64,000 nt of DNA from DASSSY01 sp035708205. GTDB taxonomy: Bacteria > Bacteroidota > Bacteroidia > Chitinophagales > Chitinophagaceae. The position numbers and the translations under genes were made by a program. The notes under the pieces are model-generated. The model did not search any database, had not been told where the DNA came from, and saw only the letters and a list, made by a program, of their open reading frames with translations. Shown in pieces: positions 1-7,938 of the stretch (the first letter of the stretch is position 1; each line of letters starts with the position of its first letter). Location of the stretch: assembly GCA_035708205.1 (NCBI GenBank), contig DASSSY010000002.1:248001-312000 (forward strand). The letters run 5' to 3'.

Positions 1-48
1 TAAAGCCTCAACTAAGTCATCATCGTATTCGAAATCAGTTTTGGGCAA
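1..48 (-). CDS. Possible 5' end of a gene running off the left edge
   Basis: On the minus strand a frame opens at a TTG (48-46) and reads MPKTDFEYDDDLVEAL before the window ends. A good TAnnTTTG promoter box lies about 25 bases upstream (74-81, minus), which is the main support. There is no ATG in this frame and an in-frame stop lies just upstream, so the start is a guess. Too little protein is present to name a family. Confidence 0.3.
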   Translation of the reverse strand, partial: MPKTDFEYDDDLVEAL

Positions 49-73
49 ATACTTGCTTTTTTAGGTCAGCGGC

Positions 74-81
74 CAAAAGTA
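74..81 (-). promoter_or_regulatory. -7 promoter box TACTTTTG (minus strand)
   Basis: Matches the Bacteroidota -7 consensus TAnnTTTG on the minus strand. It would drive the partial leftward gene at the window edge. The 180 bases between it and the first rightward gene are AT-rich and show no gene. Confidence 0.4.
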
Positions 82-266
82 CCTATTTTTTAGAATAATC
101 AATCATTGGTTTTTTAGGGTTACAAATAATATACGGTCAATTTTTAAACTTGGTTTTTAAAAAAATGAATTGAAAAATCCAAAGACCAGTTGATTTCGTA
201 TATACGATTGGACCTTTCCTGTCGGATGTTGGTTTTTGTGCTTTTTAAAATTGCTTTAAGATTAAA

Positions 267-722
267 ATGATAAGTTCTATGTCAAATGTTAAGAAAAAAA
301 TTAAGATTTTCATTGCCGGTGTCGTTGGTCTTGGATTGTTGCTGTTTGTCGCATTGATCATACATATTGCTATTATGGTCAGGTCCCGCCCGCCCCTGGT
401 GGATGCAACCATACAAATGGCAAGAGTAGATTTTCGCCGGGCATTGACTGATAGCCAAAAAGCGGAGATCCAAAAAAATGTGATGAATCAACAAGGCGCC
501 CAATCAGTATATTATAATCCACAAACGGAAGTGTTGGTGTATACTTTCGATAACCGGAAAAATAATGCAGAAAGCATATATAATAAAGCTGTTAAGCCCC
601 TGGCTATGTATTCCAGGAGAATTACAGTTTCCGAAGCAGACATGGCTAACGGGTGTCCTGCATTTGATAGCCATTCTTTTTACGGGAAATTGACGGCTAT
701 TGTTTCTGAAATTGTTCAATAA
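267..722 (+). CDS. Membrane-anchored small protein, possibly HMA-like ferredoxin fold
   Basis: 151 residues. A basic N-terminus (KKKIK) is followed by one hydrophobic segment (about residues 13-37), then a 110-residue soluble domain that would face the periplasm. The domain alternates predicted strands and helices ('TIQMARVDFRR', 'KAEIQKNVMNQQGAQSVYYNPQTEVLVYTFD', 'AESIYNKAV'), a spacing that resembles the heavy-metal-associated beta-alpha-beta fold. The usual CxxC metal motif is absent; the only cysteine is in 'NGCPAF'. A second start at 279 (MSNVKKK) is equally possible. It lies 55 bases upstream of the globin-like lipoprotein in the same direction, so the two may be co-transcribed. The fold assignment is an inference from pattern only. 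Confidence 0.6.
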   Translation: MISSMSNVKKKIKIFIAGVVGLGLLLFVALIIHIAIMVRSRPPLVDATIQMARVDFRRALTDSQKAEIQKNVMNQQGAQSVYYNPQTEVLVYTFDNRKNNAESIYNKAVKPLAMYSRRITVSEADMANGCPAFDSHSFYGKLTAIVSEIVQ

Positions 723-777
723 TAAAAGCATTTCTCTCATCCTCAAAATTTTTTACTAACCTTTAATTTAAACAACT

Positions 778-1428
778 ATGTACAGTCAAGCTCAAAAAAA
801 ATCAGGCAAAGCCAAAATCAACATTTTATTGGTTCTTTTCCTGGGTGTCTTTCTAAGTTTTACTTCCTGTAAAAAGGATAATGGGGATAATCCTGATAAT
901 AATACCCCGGCGTTGGCCAGTACGCCATTGTATGATACACTGGGCTGGTTTATTCAAGGTGGCCAGGGAGAAGTAAAGGGTAGTGGCACTGCAATGATAG
1001 CAGATCCGGATAATCCGGGAGCGAAAATTCAGGCTGGGCGGTTAGCCATTAGAACTGTAGTTAAGAGCGCCTTGTCTGTTATTGCTTCAGATACCTCCCT
1101 GGCTGTTTATTTTCCAACATTGCTTAATGAAGTAGGGGCGGGAAATACTACAGGTTTAGCCAATTTGCTGGGGTCATTTACAGACTTTGTACAACAGGCT
1201 GTAAGCGGTCAAAAGGTGTATAAAGGGAAAACCATGTTGGCCGCGCATAATCATAGCACTTATAGTCGTTTTGGCTCTACAGCTCATCCGGTAGCTGATG
1301 AAGCAGACTTTAATCAATTTATTAATGATGTTGTTATCGCGGCTCAATCTTTAAATGTTCCGAATAGTGTCATCGGACAATTGGGCGTTTTGCTAACTTC
1401 TGTAAAGGGAGATGTTGTTCAGGGTTGA
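778..1428 (+). CDS. Lipoprotein with possible group 1 truncated-haemoglobin-like domain
   Basis: 216 residues. A signal peptide (about residues 12-30) ends in a lipobox SFTSC with Cys31, followed by KK and a short Asp/Asn-rich linker, so the protein should be a surface or periplasm-facing lipoprotein. The mature part starts with 'LYDTLG' (51-56), like the YDxLGG opening of group 1 truncated haemoglobins. Later it contains 'YKGKTMLAAHNHS' (148-160), which matches the Y-G-x-x-M-x-x-x-H segment carrying the haem-ligating proximal histidine; the candidate is His157. Middle segments are helical and hydrophobic, as expected of a globin. An insertion after LYDTLG makes it longer than classical members. 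Signal and lipobox are clear; the globin assignment is by motif recall and is moderate. A terminator follows. Confidence 0.65.
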   Translation: MYSQAQKKSGKAKINILLVLFLGVFLSFTSCKKDNGDNPDNNTPALASTPLYDTLGWFIQGGQGEVKGSGTAMIADPDNPGAKIQAGRLAIRTVVKSALSVIASDTSLAVYFPTLLNEVGAGNTTGLANLLGSFTDFVQQAVSGQKVYKGKTMLAAHNHSTYSRFGSTAHPVADEADFNQFINDVVIAAQSLNVPNSVIGQLGVLLTSVKGDVVQG

Positions 1429-1484
1429 TTAATAACATTGAGTTAGGATTGAAAAATTACTAAAAGCAGCCACACCTATTGGCT

Positions 1485-1518
1485 AATGCCCCTTTTTAAT
1501 CAGGAAGGGGCATTTTTT
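1485..1518 (+). terminator. Intrinsic terminator after the globin-like gene
   Basis: A perfect 10-bp stem (1485-1494 with 1505-1514) around a 10-base loop, running into a T-run. It ends the rightward transcript. Confidence 0.8.
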
Positions 1519-1682
1519 AATTATTCAATATTCATTAATTCCTTAAATAAAAAATTGTCCTTTTTGGGACATTAAACTCAATGGAAAATATGAGCATTAC
1601 AAATTTTATGCCGGTATCCGGGTATAGATACGGTAATAATTATCGTATAAAAGAGTTCAAAAGTTAATCATGAGGTAGCCAC

Positions 1683-2390
1683 TTATATCGTATAACTCAG
1701 GCTTAGTGCCGTATAGAACATTTTTGGGCTGCCGTAAAATCTGCTCTTTTGGATTGCTTGACGGGGGCGGGAAACCTCATGACTGAAGTCGATTGACGGA
1801 TATTGACGCCAATCCATATCCAAAAGGAAGTTGAGCCCAAAATGCTTATAGGGCTGGAAACTGAGAATTGCCTGGCCCGATACAGAGAAATAATTTTTAA
1901 AATCAGGACTTTGGGCGTTCCATTCAATATCTGTTGAATCGGTGCCGTCAATATCGAATTCGGTTGAATAGGATTGTGATGAAAATGAGTGATAATTTAC
2001 AGCTACGCCTAAACCCATCTTGAATTTGGTGGTCAGTGGATACTGAAAACGTATGGGTAGCTGAAGACTTGTAATCCCCAATCCAAATTGTTGGTTGATG
2101 CTGGTGTGGGGGGTGTGAAAATTGTAATACACCCAATATTTGGTTGGGAAAGCGGCAATACCGGCGCTGAGCGTCGCTTGTTCCAGATGATAAATGACGT
2201 CCAGCTCCAGATATGGGTTAGGCTTTGTTACAAAGTCATAAGCCTTGGGGTTCGTATTCATGAGAGCTTCTTTATTGTACAGGAAATTTTGTTTGAGCCC
2301 TATATTTCCCTGAAAGGAAAATTTTTGTGCATAGACAGATGTAAGACCGCCTATGCTTATGACGGTTGATAAGATTATTTTGTTTCTCAT
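1683..2390 (-). CDS. Outer-membrane beta-barrel protein (porin-like, unassigned)
   Basis: 235 residues. A cleavable signal peptide ends at 'VYAQ' (about residue 21). The rest alternates short amphipathic strands rich in Tyr, Phe and Gly ('LELDVIYHLEQATLSAGIAAF', 'FKMGLGVAVNYHSF', 'FYTALSLSYTI'), the pattern of an 8- to 12-strand outer-membrane barrel. It is transcribed away from its neighbours. No residue pattern points to a specific substrate. Confidence 0.65.
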   Translation of the reverse strand: MRNKIILSTVISIGGLTSVYAQKFSFQGNIGLKQNFLYNKEALMNTNPKAYDFVTKPNPYLELDVIYHLEQATLSAGIAAFPTKYWVYYNFHTPHTSINQQFGLGITSLQLPIRFQYPLTTKFKMGLGVAVNYHSFSSQSYSTEFDIDGTDSTDIEWNAQSPDFKNYFSVSGQAILSFQPYKHFGLNFLLDMDWRQYPSIDFSHEVSRPRQAIQKSRFYGSPKMFYTALSLSYTI

Positions 2391-2526
2391 TTTATTTGGG
2401 ACGATGATTTTTTTCTTAGGAAATAATCATTTTCTAATATAAACGGCATTCCCAAAAATTATATTGCCCGATACTATGAAAACAGAAATTATTTTTTACA
2501 TTTACAACCTTTAAGAAACTAAAAGA

Positions 2527-3036
2527 ATGCAAAACATGAAAAAGCTTTTACTTTTTGCTCTCGGCGCTTGTTTGTTTGCAGCCTGTAACAAGAACGTGTC
2601 CGACGATGGCCCGATCGATGCCTCAAAGCAAAAGATGTTAATGGATAAGGCCTGGCAGCTAAAAGCCTATACCGTTAACCCTGATATTAACGATACCAAT
2701 TCTTTCCCCCAGGACCAATACCAGAATATACCGGACTGCATCAAGGACAATTATTACATCTTTAATGATCAGCATACTTTGTCGCTTTACGACCATTATC
2801 AAAAGTGTACTATGTCCGAACCGGATACCGTGGCTTATGGTTATTCCCTGACCAATGATGAAAAATACCTGACGGTCTGGTCAGATCCCGAAGATCCCGA
2901 CCATTCCGTGGTGATGTATGGCAATATGACCTATCCTTCAGTGGACAGTTTTATCCTGACCTGGCAGGTTTATGATTCTACTTCGGAAATAACCTCTGAA
3001 TATGTTCAAACCTATGTTAAACTGATTCCCGATTAA
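2527..3036 (+). CDS. Lipocalin-like lipoprotein
   Basis: 169 residues. A lipoprotein signal ends in LFAAC (Cys20), then 'NKNVSDDG'. The mature domain begins with 'KAWQLKAY', a G-x-W-like lipocalin opening, and continues with beta-rich segments ('NYYIFNDQHTLSLYDHYQKC', 'SFILTWQVYDS'). Internal cysteines in 'PDCIKDN' and 'QKCTM' may form a disulfide. Such lipoproteins are common and mostly uncharacterised in this phylum. A start at 2536 (MKKLLL) is slightly more typical than 2527. A terminator follows at 3058-3094. Confidence 0.65.
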   Translation: MQNMKKLLLFALGACLFAACNKNVSDDGPIDASKQKMLMDKAWQLKAYTVNPDINDTNSFPQDQYQNIPDCIKDNYYIFNDQHTLSLYDHYQKCTMSEPDTVAYGYSLTNDEKYLTVWSDPEDPDHSVVMYGNMTYPSVDSFILTWQVYDSTSEITSEYVQTYVKLIPD

Positions 3037-3057
3037 CCTGCTTTTAAAATCTTCAGC

Positions 3058-3094
3058 AAAAAGGATGATCGCTTTACGGTGGTTATCCTTTTTT
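3058..3094 (+). terminator. Intrinsic terminator after the lipocalin-like gene
   Basis: Stem AAAAAGGAT (3058-3066) pairs with ATCCTTTTT starting at 3085 and runs into a T-tract. Confidence 0.65.
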
Positions 3095-3128
3095 ATGATG
3101 TAATTGTTATGGGTGATAAAAACAGGTA

Positions 3129-3782
3129 ATGACCATGAACTTCCCGTTTGGTAGCGACATTGTTGTTGAAAATGACCTTGCAGTGCTAAGACCAATAAAT
3201 GGATCGGATGTTAATAATTTATTGCCCGTTGCGGGCAAAGATAAAGATCCGCTTCAATTTTCACCGGCTCCTATTTATAACGGGGATTTGTTAGGGGAAT
3301 ATATCGCCGGGCGATTGAGAATCGGTTAAACCGGGTCCGTTACGCTTTTTGCGTATTTGACAAGGTTAAAAAAGCATACGTCGGAAGATACAGGCTTCTT
3401 AAGCATTTCAAAAATCCTGACGACAGGCTTGAAATAGGAGGGATGGTATGGTAAGGAATTCCAACGAACGGGACTGAACAGGAATTGTAAGTATTTGTTG
3501 TTGGATTACGCGTTTGATCATCTTCATGTTGAAAAAGTCGAATTTAAGACTGATCAACGGAATATAGCGTCCAGGGCGGCCATTGAAAAAATAGGTGGAC
3601 AATTTGAAAGGATATTAAGACGACATATGCTAAGCTAATGTATGACGGGTTTAGGGCGGGATACGGTATGTTACAGTATTTTAAAGTCTGAATGGGAAAA
3701 ATTGAAGAGCCGTTTTTTAGATTATAAATTGCCGGGGCAGGAAGGAAAAGTTTACGGTGGTTATCATGGCAATCAACTCTGA
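3129..3782 (+). pseudogene. Frameshifted GNAT N-acetyltransferase (RimJ/RimL type)
   Basis: Read in one frame the gene stops after 66 residues (3129-3329), but homologous coding continues downstream in other frames. These include 'RYRLLKHFKNPDDRLEIGG' (about 3387-3444), 'GKEFQRTGLNRNCKYLLLDYAF' and 'VEKVEFKTDQRNIASRAAIEKIGGQFE' (about 3450-3620), and 'CMTGLGRDTVCYSILKSEWEKLK' (about 3640-3705), ending at 3780-3782. Together they follow the order of a RimJ/RimL-type GNAT: EIG strand, G-x-G-x-N acetyl-CoA loop region, N-x-x-S-x-x-x-I-E-K-x-G helix, Y-S-I-L-K-S-E-W C-terminus. At least three frame breaks and in-frame stops separate the pieces, so this is a decayed gene and not a sequencing slip. 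Confidence 0.8.
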
Positions 3783-3785
3783 ACG

Positions 3786-4703
3786 CTATTGATGATCCGT
3801 CAGGTGCCTGAAGGTGTCCTCGAGGCTGGCCTGCTCTTTTTGCAGGCTGGTAATGCTCCGGTCATGATCCAGGGACCATTGCATGATTTCCTTCCTGAGC
3901 AGCTCCGGTTCAAGGGTTTTAAACAGCCATTTACCATCAGCAGGTGTAGCGGAAACGACGTGCCGGATATCTGAAAGCTGTTCCCGGCTTATGGGCTGAT
4001 CCCATTCCACCCATAGGCCTTGTGCCGCGTTTTGGCCGCCGCCGGCCCGGATATTTTCGATCTTGTCATCGGCAACGATCTTGCCGTTGTTGATGATGAT
4101 GGCCCGGCTGCACATGGCTTGTACTTCCTGCATGATATGTGTGGACAGCAGCACCGTGGTGTCATTGCTGATTTGTTTGATTAATTCCCGGATGGCGACA
4201 ATTTGATTGGGGTCGAGACCACTGGTGGGTTCATCCAGGATGAGCGCCTGTGGGTAATGGATCATGGCCTGTGCCAGGCCCACTCTTTGTTTATAGCCTT
4301 TTGATAATGTGCCGATCTTCTTTTTGACTTCTTTTTCCAAACCCGTGCGGCTGATCATTTCAGCTACCCGGTATTTTGTTTGTTTTCCTAACTGATATAC
4401 CCCGGCTGTGAATTCTAAAAATTCCCGGACATACATGTCTTCATACAAAGGGTTTTTTTCGGGCAGGTAACCTAAGCGCCTTTTGACCGCCATGGGGTTG
4501 GCGGCAACGTCAAAGCCGCATACGAAAGCTTTCCCGGACGTTTGCGGGATATAGCCGCTCAATATTTTCATGGTCGTTGATTTTCCGGCACCGTTCGGCC
4601 CCAAAAAACCAACCACATGACCTGGTTCTATCTCAAAAGAGATATTATCTACCGCTTTCTGTTCTCCAAATACCTTTGTCAGTTGTGCAACCTTTATGGA
4701 CAT
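3786..4703 (-). CDS. gldA: Gliding-motility-type ABC transporter ATPase GldA
   Basis: 305 residues, an ABC ATPase domain with a C-terminal extension. Walker A is GPNGAGKS (35-42), the signature is LSKGYKQR (133-140), Walker B with D-loop is LILDEPTSGLDP (154-165), and the switch His is in 'LLSTHIMQEV'. The sequence matches the GldA subgroup: it opens 'MSIKVAQLTKVFG' and contains 'LPEKNPLYEDMYVREFLEF'. In Flavobacterium GldA works with permeases GldF and GldG in gliding and protein secretion. Neither permease gene is adjacent, so the gene could also serve a generic exporter. A -7 box sits at 4741-4748. It ends 3 bases from the GNAT pseudogene, convergent with it. Confidence 0.85.
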   Translation of the reverse strand: MSIKVAQLTKVFGEQKAVDNISFEIEPGHVVGFLGPNGAGKSTTMKILSGYIPQTSGKAFVCGFDVAANPMAVKRRLGYLPEKNPLYEDMYVREFLEFTAGVYQLGKQTKYRVAEMISRTGLEKEVKKKIGTLSKGYKQRVGLAQAMIHYPQALILDEPTSGLDPNQIVAIRELIKQISNDTTVLLSTHIMQEVQAMCSRAIIINNGKIVADDKIENIRAGGGQNAAQGLWVEWDQPISREQLSDIRHVVSATPADGKWLFKTLEPELLRKEIMQWSLDHDRSITSLQKEQASLEDTFRHLTDHQ

Positions 4704-4740
4704 GCTTTTTTTGTTTAAAAAATCTGCTTTATTATTGGCT

Positions 4741-4748
4741 CAAAGGTA
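4741..4748 (-). promoter_or_regulatory. -7 promoter box TACCTTTG for gldA
   Basis: Exact TAnnTTTG match on the minus strand, 37 bases upstream of the gldA start codon. Confidence 0.55.
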
Positions 4749-4877
4749 AAGTAAACAAAATAATTACGGTTTAATTTTCCCGGGAATTATCCCATTCTGG
4801 CTTTGGGAACAGCTGTTGTTTTGGGGCGGTTCATTAGAAATAATCGGATAGATGCTTTCAATAACGCCCGAAATATT

Positions 4878-4885
4878 TACTTTTG
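4878..4885 (+). promoter_or_regulatory. -7 promoter box TACTTTTG for efp
   Basis: TAnnTTTG match about 65 bases upstream of efp. A T-rich -33 candidate (CTTTC, about 4855-4859) lies roughly 20 bases further upstream. Confidence 0.55.
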
Positions 4886-4949
4886 CACCTTGAACCTATT
4901 TGGCGAGGTATTTTTACCCCTTGCCTTATGCTAATTTATACCAATATTT

Positions 4950-5513
4950 ATGGCAACAACAGCAGACATCCGCAATGGATTAATTTTGAAATTAGATGGC
5001 GCCTTGTATAGTGTCGTAGAGTTCGGGCAGAACAAAACAGCCCGTTCCGCCGCTAAAGTATGGGCCAAGTTAAAAGGTGTGGATAATAACCGCTCTATTG
5101 AACATACCTGGAATTCGGGTGAAAACATCTTTCCTGTCCGTGTTGAAAAAAGAAACTACCAGTTTCTCTATAAAGATGATACCGGATTTAACCTGATGGA
5201 TAATGATACTTTTGAGCAGATTGCCGTTGGGGAGAATATGATTGACCGACCGGACCTGTATAAAGAAGGCCAGGAATGCTTCGTTTTGATCAATACCGAA
5301 ACGGAACAGCCTATGAGCGTGGAACTGCCGCCAAGCGTCAATTTAAAAGTAGCCTATACGGAACCGGGGTTGAAGGGCGATACTGCCACGCGAACCTTAA
5401 AACCGGCGACATTGGAGACGGGGGCTACTGTCAATGTTCCTTTGTTTGTCAATACTGATGAGCTGATTAAGATCAATACCGTTACCGGTGAATATATTGA
5501 ACGCGTAAAATAA
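4950..5513 (+). CDS. efp: Elongation factor P
   Basis: 187 residues, full length for EF-P. It rescues ribosomes stalled at polyproline. The three beta-barrel domains are evident, with family signatures 'YQFLYKDDTGFNLMDNDTFEQI', 'YTEPGLKGDTAT' and the C-terminal 'TGEYIERVK'. The domain I loop that normally reads K-P-G-K/R-G and carries the modified residue reads K-T-A-R-S here (29-33). Arg32 therefore sits at the tip, at the number of the rhamnosylated Arg in Pseudomonas EF-P, but the flanking Pro-Gly and Gly are missing. First gene of a likely efp-accB-accC unit: accB begins 59 bases downstream. Confidence 0.95.
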   Translation: MATTADIRNGLILKLDGALYSVVEFGQNKTARSAAKVWAKLKGVDNNRSIEHTWNSGENIFPVRVEKRNYQFLYKDDTGFNLMDNDTFEQIAVGENMIDRPDLYKEGQECFVLINTETEQPMSVELPPSVNLKVAYTEPGLKGDTATRTLKPATLETGATVNVPLFVNTDELIKINTVTGEYIERVK

Positions 5514-5572
5514 TTATTGTCTGATTTTTTATATAAATAAGCGCCCTATTGAGGCATTTAAACAAAACAATT

Positions 5573-6070
5573 ATGGAATTTAAGCAAATACAGGAACTTA
5601 TCAAATCTGTGAATAAATCGGGTCTGAGTGAGTTGTCTATCAAGGACGGCGAATTTGAAATTCATATCAAGCAAGCCGTTGCGGAATTGAATTATACGGC
5701 TATGCCTGCCATGGCGCCTGCTACTCCGGTAATGCCGTCGTATTTATCCCAGACGCCGGTTGCCCAGCCATCCCCGGCTGTTACTCCCGCCGTTCCGGCT
5801 GAAAGGCAAGCTGCCGAAGAAAACAGCAATACCATTACGGTTAAGTCGCCCATGATCGGTACCTTTTATCGTAGTTCCGGTCCGGATAAGCCCGCCTTTG
5901 TCAGTGTGGGCGATTCCATAAAACCCGGTTCCGTCCTATGTATCGTTGAAGCCATGAAACTGTTCAATGAAATTGAAAGTGAAGTGAGCGGACGTATCGT
6001 TAAGGTGCTGGTGGATGACGCCAGCCCTGTAGAATACGATCAGCCTTTATTCCTTGTCGAACCGGAATAA
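5573..6070 (+). CDS. accB: Biotin carboxyl carrier protein of acetyl-CoA carboxylase
   Basis: 165 residues. The N-terminal helix region and an acidic patch lead to a Pro/Ala-rich linker (about 42-80), then the biotinyl domain. Biotin is attached at Lys129 in 'VEAMKLFNEIE', and the thumb region is present. The start at ATG 5573 (MEFKQIQEL) fits the family; an upstream TTG extension adds unlike residues and is rejected. It carries CO2 between biotin carboxylase and carboxyltransferase in malonyl-CoA synthesis. accC follows 128 bases downstream, the usual pairing; carboxyltransferase genes are not in the window. Confidence 0.95.
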   Translation: MEFKQIQELIKSVNKSGLSELSIKDGEFEIHIKQAVAELNYTAMPAMAPATPVMPSYLSQTPVAQPSPAVTPAVPAERQAAEENSNTITVKSPMIGTFYRSSGPDKPAFVSVGDSIKPGSVLCIVEAMKLFNEIESEVSGRIVKVLVDDASPVEYDQPLFLVEPE

Positions 6071-6198
6071 ACTTTAATTGGGAAACACTTCTTTGTTTGA
6101 TACGGTCGTTTGTCAGCAACCGGTGTCGGCAAAAGGTGTTTTGTGTTTGTTTGGCACCGCCGGGCAAACGGTCAACGAATCATTTTAAAAACAACAAG

Positions 6199-7536
6199 AT
6201 GTTTAAAAAAATATTAATTGCCAACCGTGGCGAAATTGCGCTCCGTGTCATCCGTACCTGCCGGGAAATGGGTATTAAGACCGTTGCCGTCTATTCTTTA
6301 GCTGATAAGGACAGCCTTCATGTCCGTTTTGCTGATGAGGCCGTTTGTATCGGAAAAGCGCAAAGCGCGGATTCATACCTTAATATCCCGCACATTATGG
6401 CCGCCGCCGAGATCACTAACGCCGATGCCATTCATCCGGGGTACGGTTTTTTGGCCGAGAATGCCGGCTTTTCCGAGATTTGCCAAAAATATAATATCAA
6501 GTTTATCGGACCTACGCCCGAGATGATCCGTAAAATGGGCGATAAGATAACAGCGAAAGAAACCATGGTGGCCGCAGGGGTTCCCGTCATTCCCGGCTCA
6601 GAAGGTTTGGTGGATACCTTGGAAGAAGCCAGAAAGCTGGCTAAAGAGATCGGCTACCCGGTATTGCTGAAAGCCACTGCCGGCGGGGGAGGAAAAGGCA
6701 TGCGTGATGTCTGGAAGCCGGAAGATATGGAAAAGGCTTATCGTACGGCCCGCCAGGAAGCCGGCGCCGCTTTCGGAAATGATGGCGTTTATATGGAGAA
6801 ATTAGTGGAAGAGCCCCGCCATATTGAGATACAGGTAGCAGGCGACCAATTCGGCAACGTTTGTCATCTTAGTGAAAGAGATTGCTCTATCCAGCGGCGA
6901 CATCAAAAGCTGGTAGAAGAGTCGCCTTCGCCGTTTATGACGCCTGAATTGAGGCAAAAGATGGGCGATGCTGCTATTAAAGCGGCTAAAGCCATTAATT
7001 ATGAAAGCGTAGGAACTGTAGAATTCCTGGTGGATAAGCACCGCAATTTTTATTTCATGGAAATGAATACCCGTATCCAGGTGGAACACGGCGTTACCGA
7101 AGAAGTTATTTCCTACGACCTGATTAAAGAGCAGATTAAGATTGCGGCGGGCATAGCGATTAGCGGGAAGAACTACGAACCGAAAATGCATGCCATTGAG
7201 TGCCGTATCAATGCCGAGGACCCATACAGTGATTTCCGGCCTTCGCCGGGTAAAATTACCGTGCTGCATACTCCCGGTGGTCATGGAGTGCGTATTGATT
7301 CGCATATTTACGCTGATTACGTGATTCCGCCATATTACGATTCGATGGTATCTAAGATCATTGCTATCGCCCAAACCCGGGAAGAAGCCATTTCCACTAT
7401 GGAACGGGCTTTAAGCGAGTATGTCATTGAAGGTATTAAAACCACAATTCCTTTTCATCAGCAATTAATGCAGGATGAACGGTTTAGAAAAGGTGATTTC
7501 ACAACGGCTTTTATGAATGATTTCAAGCTGAAATAG
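6199..7536 (+). CDS. accC: Biotin carboxylase subunit of acetyl-CoA carboxylase
   Basis: 445 residues starting at ATG 6199 (MFKKILIANRGEIALRVIR), the family's usual start; upstream in-frame residues from 6097 are not conserved. It is an ATP-grasp enzyme: biotin-carboxylase N-domain, glycine-rich ATP loop AGGGGKGM (161-168), 'ERDCSIQRRHQKLVEESPSP', and the metal/ATP-binding 'FMEMNTRIQVEH' near residue 290. It carboxylates biotin on AccB using bicarbonate and ATP. An open frame continues directly after the stop codon for about 40 codons with unrelated sequence (see the remnant entry). Confidence 0.95.
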   Translation: MFKKILIANRGEIALRVIRTCREMGIKTVAVYSLADKDSLHVRFADEAVCIGKAQSADSYLNIPHIMAAAEITNADAIHPGYGFLAENAGFSEICQKYNIKFIGPTPEMIRKMGDKITAKETMVAAGVPVIPGSEGLVDTLEEARKLAKEIGYPVLLKATAGGGGKGMRDVWKPEDMEKAYRTARQEAGAAFGNDGVYMEKLVEEPRHIEIQVAGDQFGNVCHLSERDCSIQRRHQKLVEESPSPFMTPELRQKMGDAAIKAAKAINYESVGTVEFLVDKHRNFYFMEMNTRIQVEHGVTEEVISYDLIKEQIKIAAGIAISGKNYEPKMHAIECRINAEDPYSDFRPSPGKITVLHTPGGHGVRIDSHIYADYVIPPYYDSMVSKIIAIAQTREEAISTMERALSEYVIEGIKTTIPFHQQLMQDERFRKGDFTTAFMNDFKLK

Positions 7537-7656
7537 GCTTCGGCTAACTATACCTCCAACATTCCGGAAGCGTATTTTTTAAAAACGACGGAAGGTGCCT
7601 TGGTGTTGACGCTCCCTCCGAAAGGGGCCGTAAAAATCATGATGGACAAGGATTGA
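7537..7656 (+). pseudogene. Short open remnant in frame after accC
   Basis: Immediately after the accC TAG the same frame stays open for 38 codons to a TGA at 7654-7656, reading 'ANYTSNIPEAYFLKTT', 'GALVLTLPPKGAVKIMMDKD'. It looks like the C-terminal strand region of a secreted enzyme, but I cannot name the family. It has no start of its own and biotin carboxylases do not extend this far. I take it as a fossil 3' end joined to accC by rearrangement. It could also be chance. Confidence 0.25.
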
Positions 7657-7938
7657 ACGTTTGAACGCCATTTAAAAGTACCGGTAGCGGCCTGTTGCCG
7701 GTATTTTTGTGGGTGGACCTTGCCTGAAACCGCCCGATAGGTTCTATATTTGCTTTGCGGAAAAGATAAAATGCGGACAGGGCGCGGGCAATAAAATCAT
7801 GCTGTCGGGAAGAAACGTGGAGCTAGTTGTTTTTTGTCGGTTTTCCTTACTTTTTCCGCCGGGTAAAAGAAAGGGCGCCATAGTCAATGGTTAAGCGAAA
7901 ATGGTTAATGATATAAATTTCTCAGAAAATAAGAATTA
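7657..7938 (+). other. Intergenic region before the arginase-fold gene
   Basis: About 280 bases with a terminator hairpin (7679-7708) and no convincing gene. A 61-codon frame inside it has no family-like features. The promoter of the downstream gene should lie in the AT-rich end (about 7890-7935), but no clean -7 box is visible. Confidence 0.4.
7679..7708 (+). terminator. Terminator hairpin after accC and remnant
   Basis: TACCGG (7679-7684) pairs with CCGGTA (7698-7703), followed by TTTTT. Confidence 0.55.

Noticed and set aside
5549..5572. Upstream TTG start for accB
   Set aside because: The added residues are not part of the family and ATG 5573 gives the normal BCCP start.
7709..7894. 61-codon frame before the arginase-fold gene
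   Set aside because: Begins next to a terminator, has unlikely composition, and no start signals.
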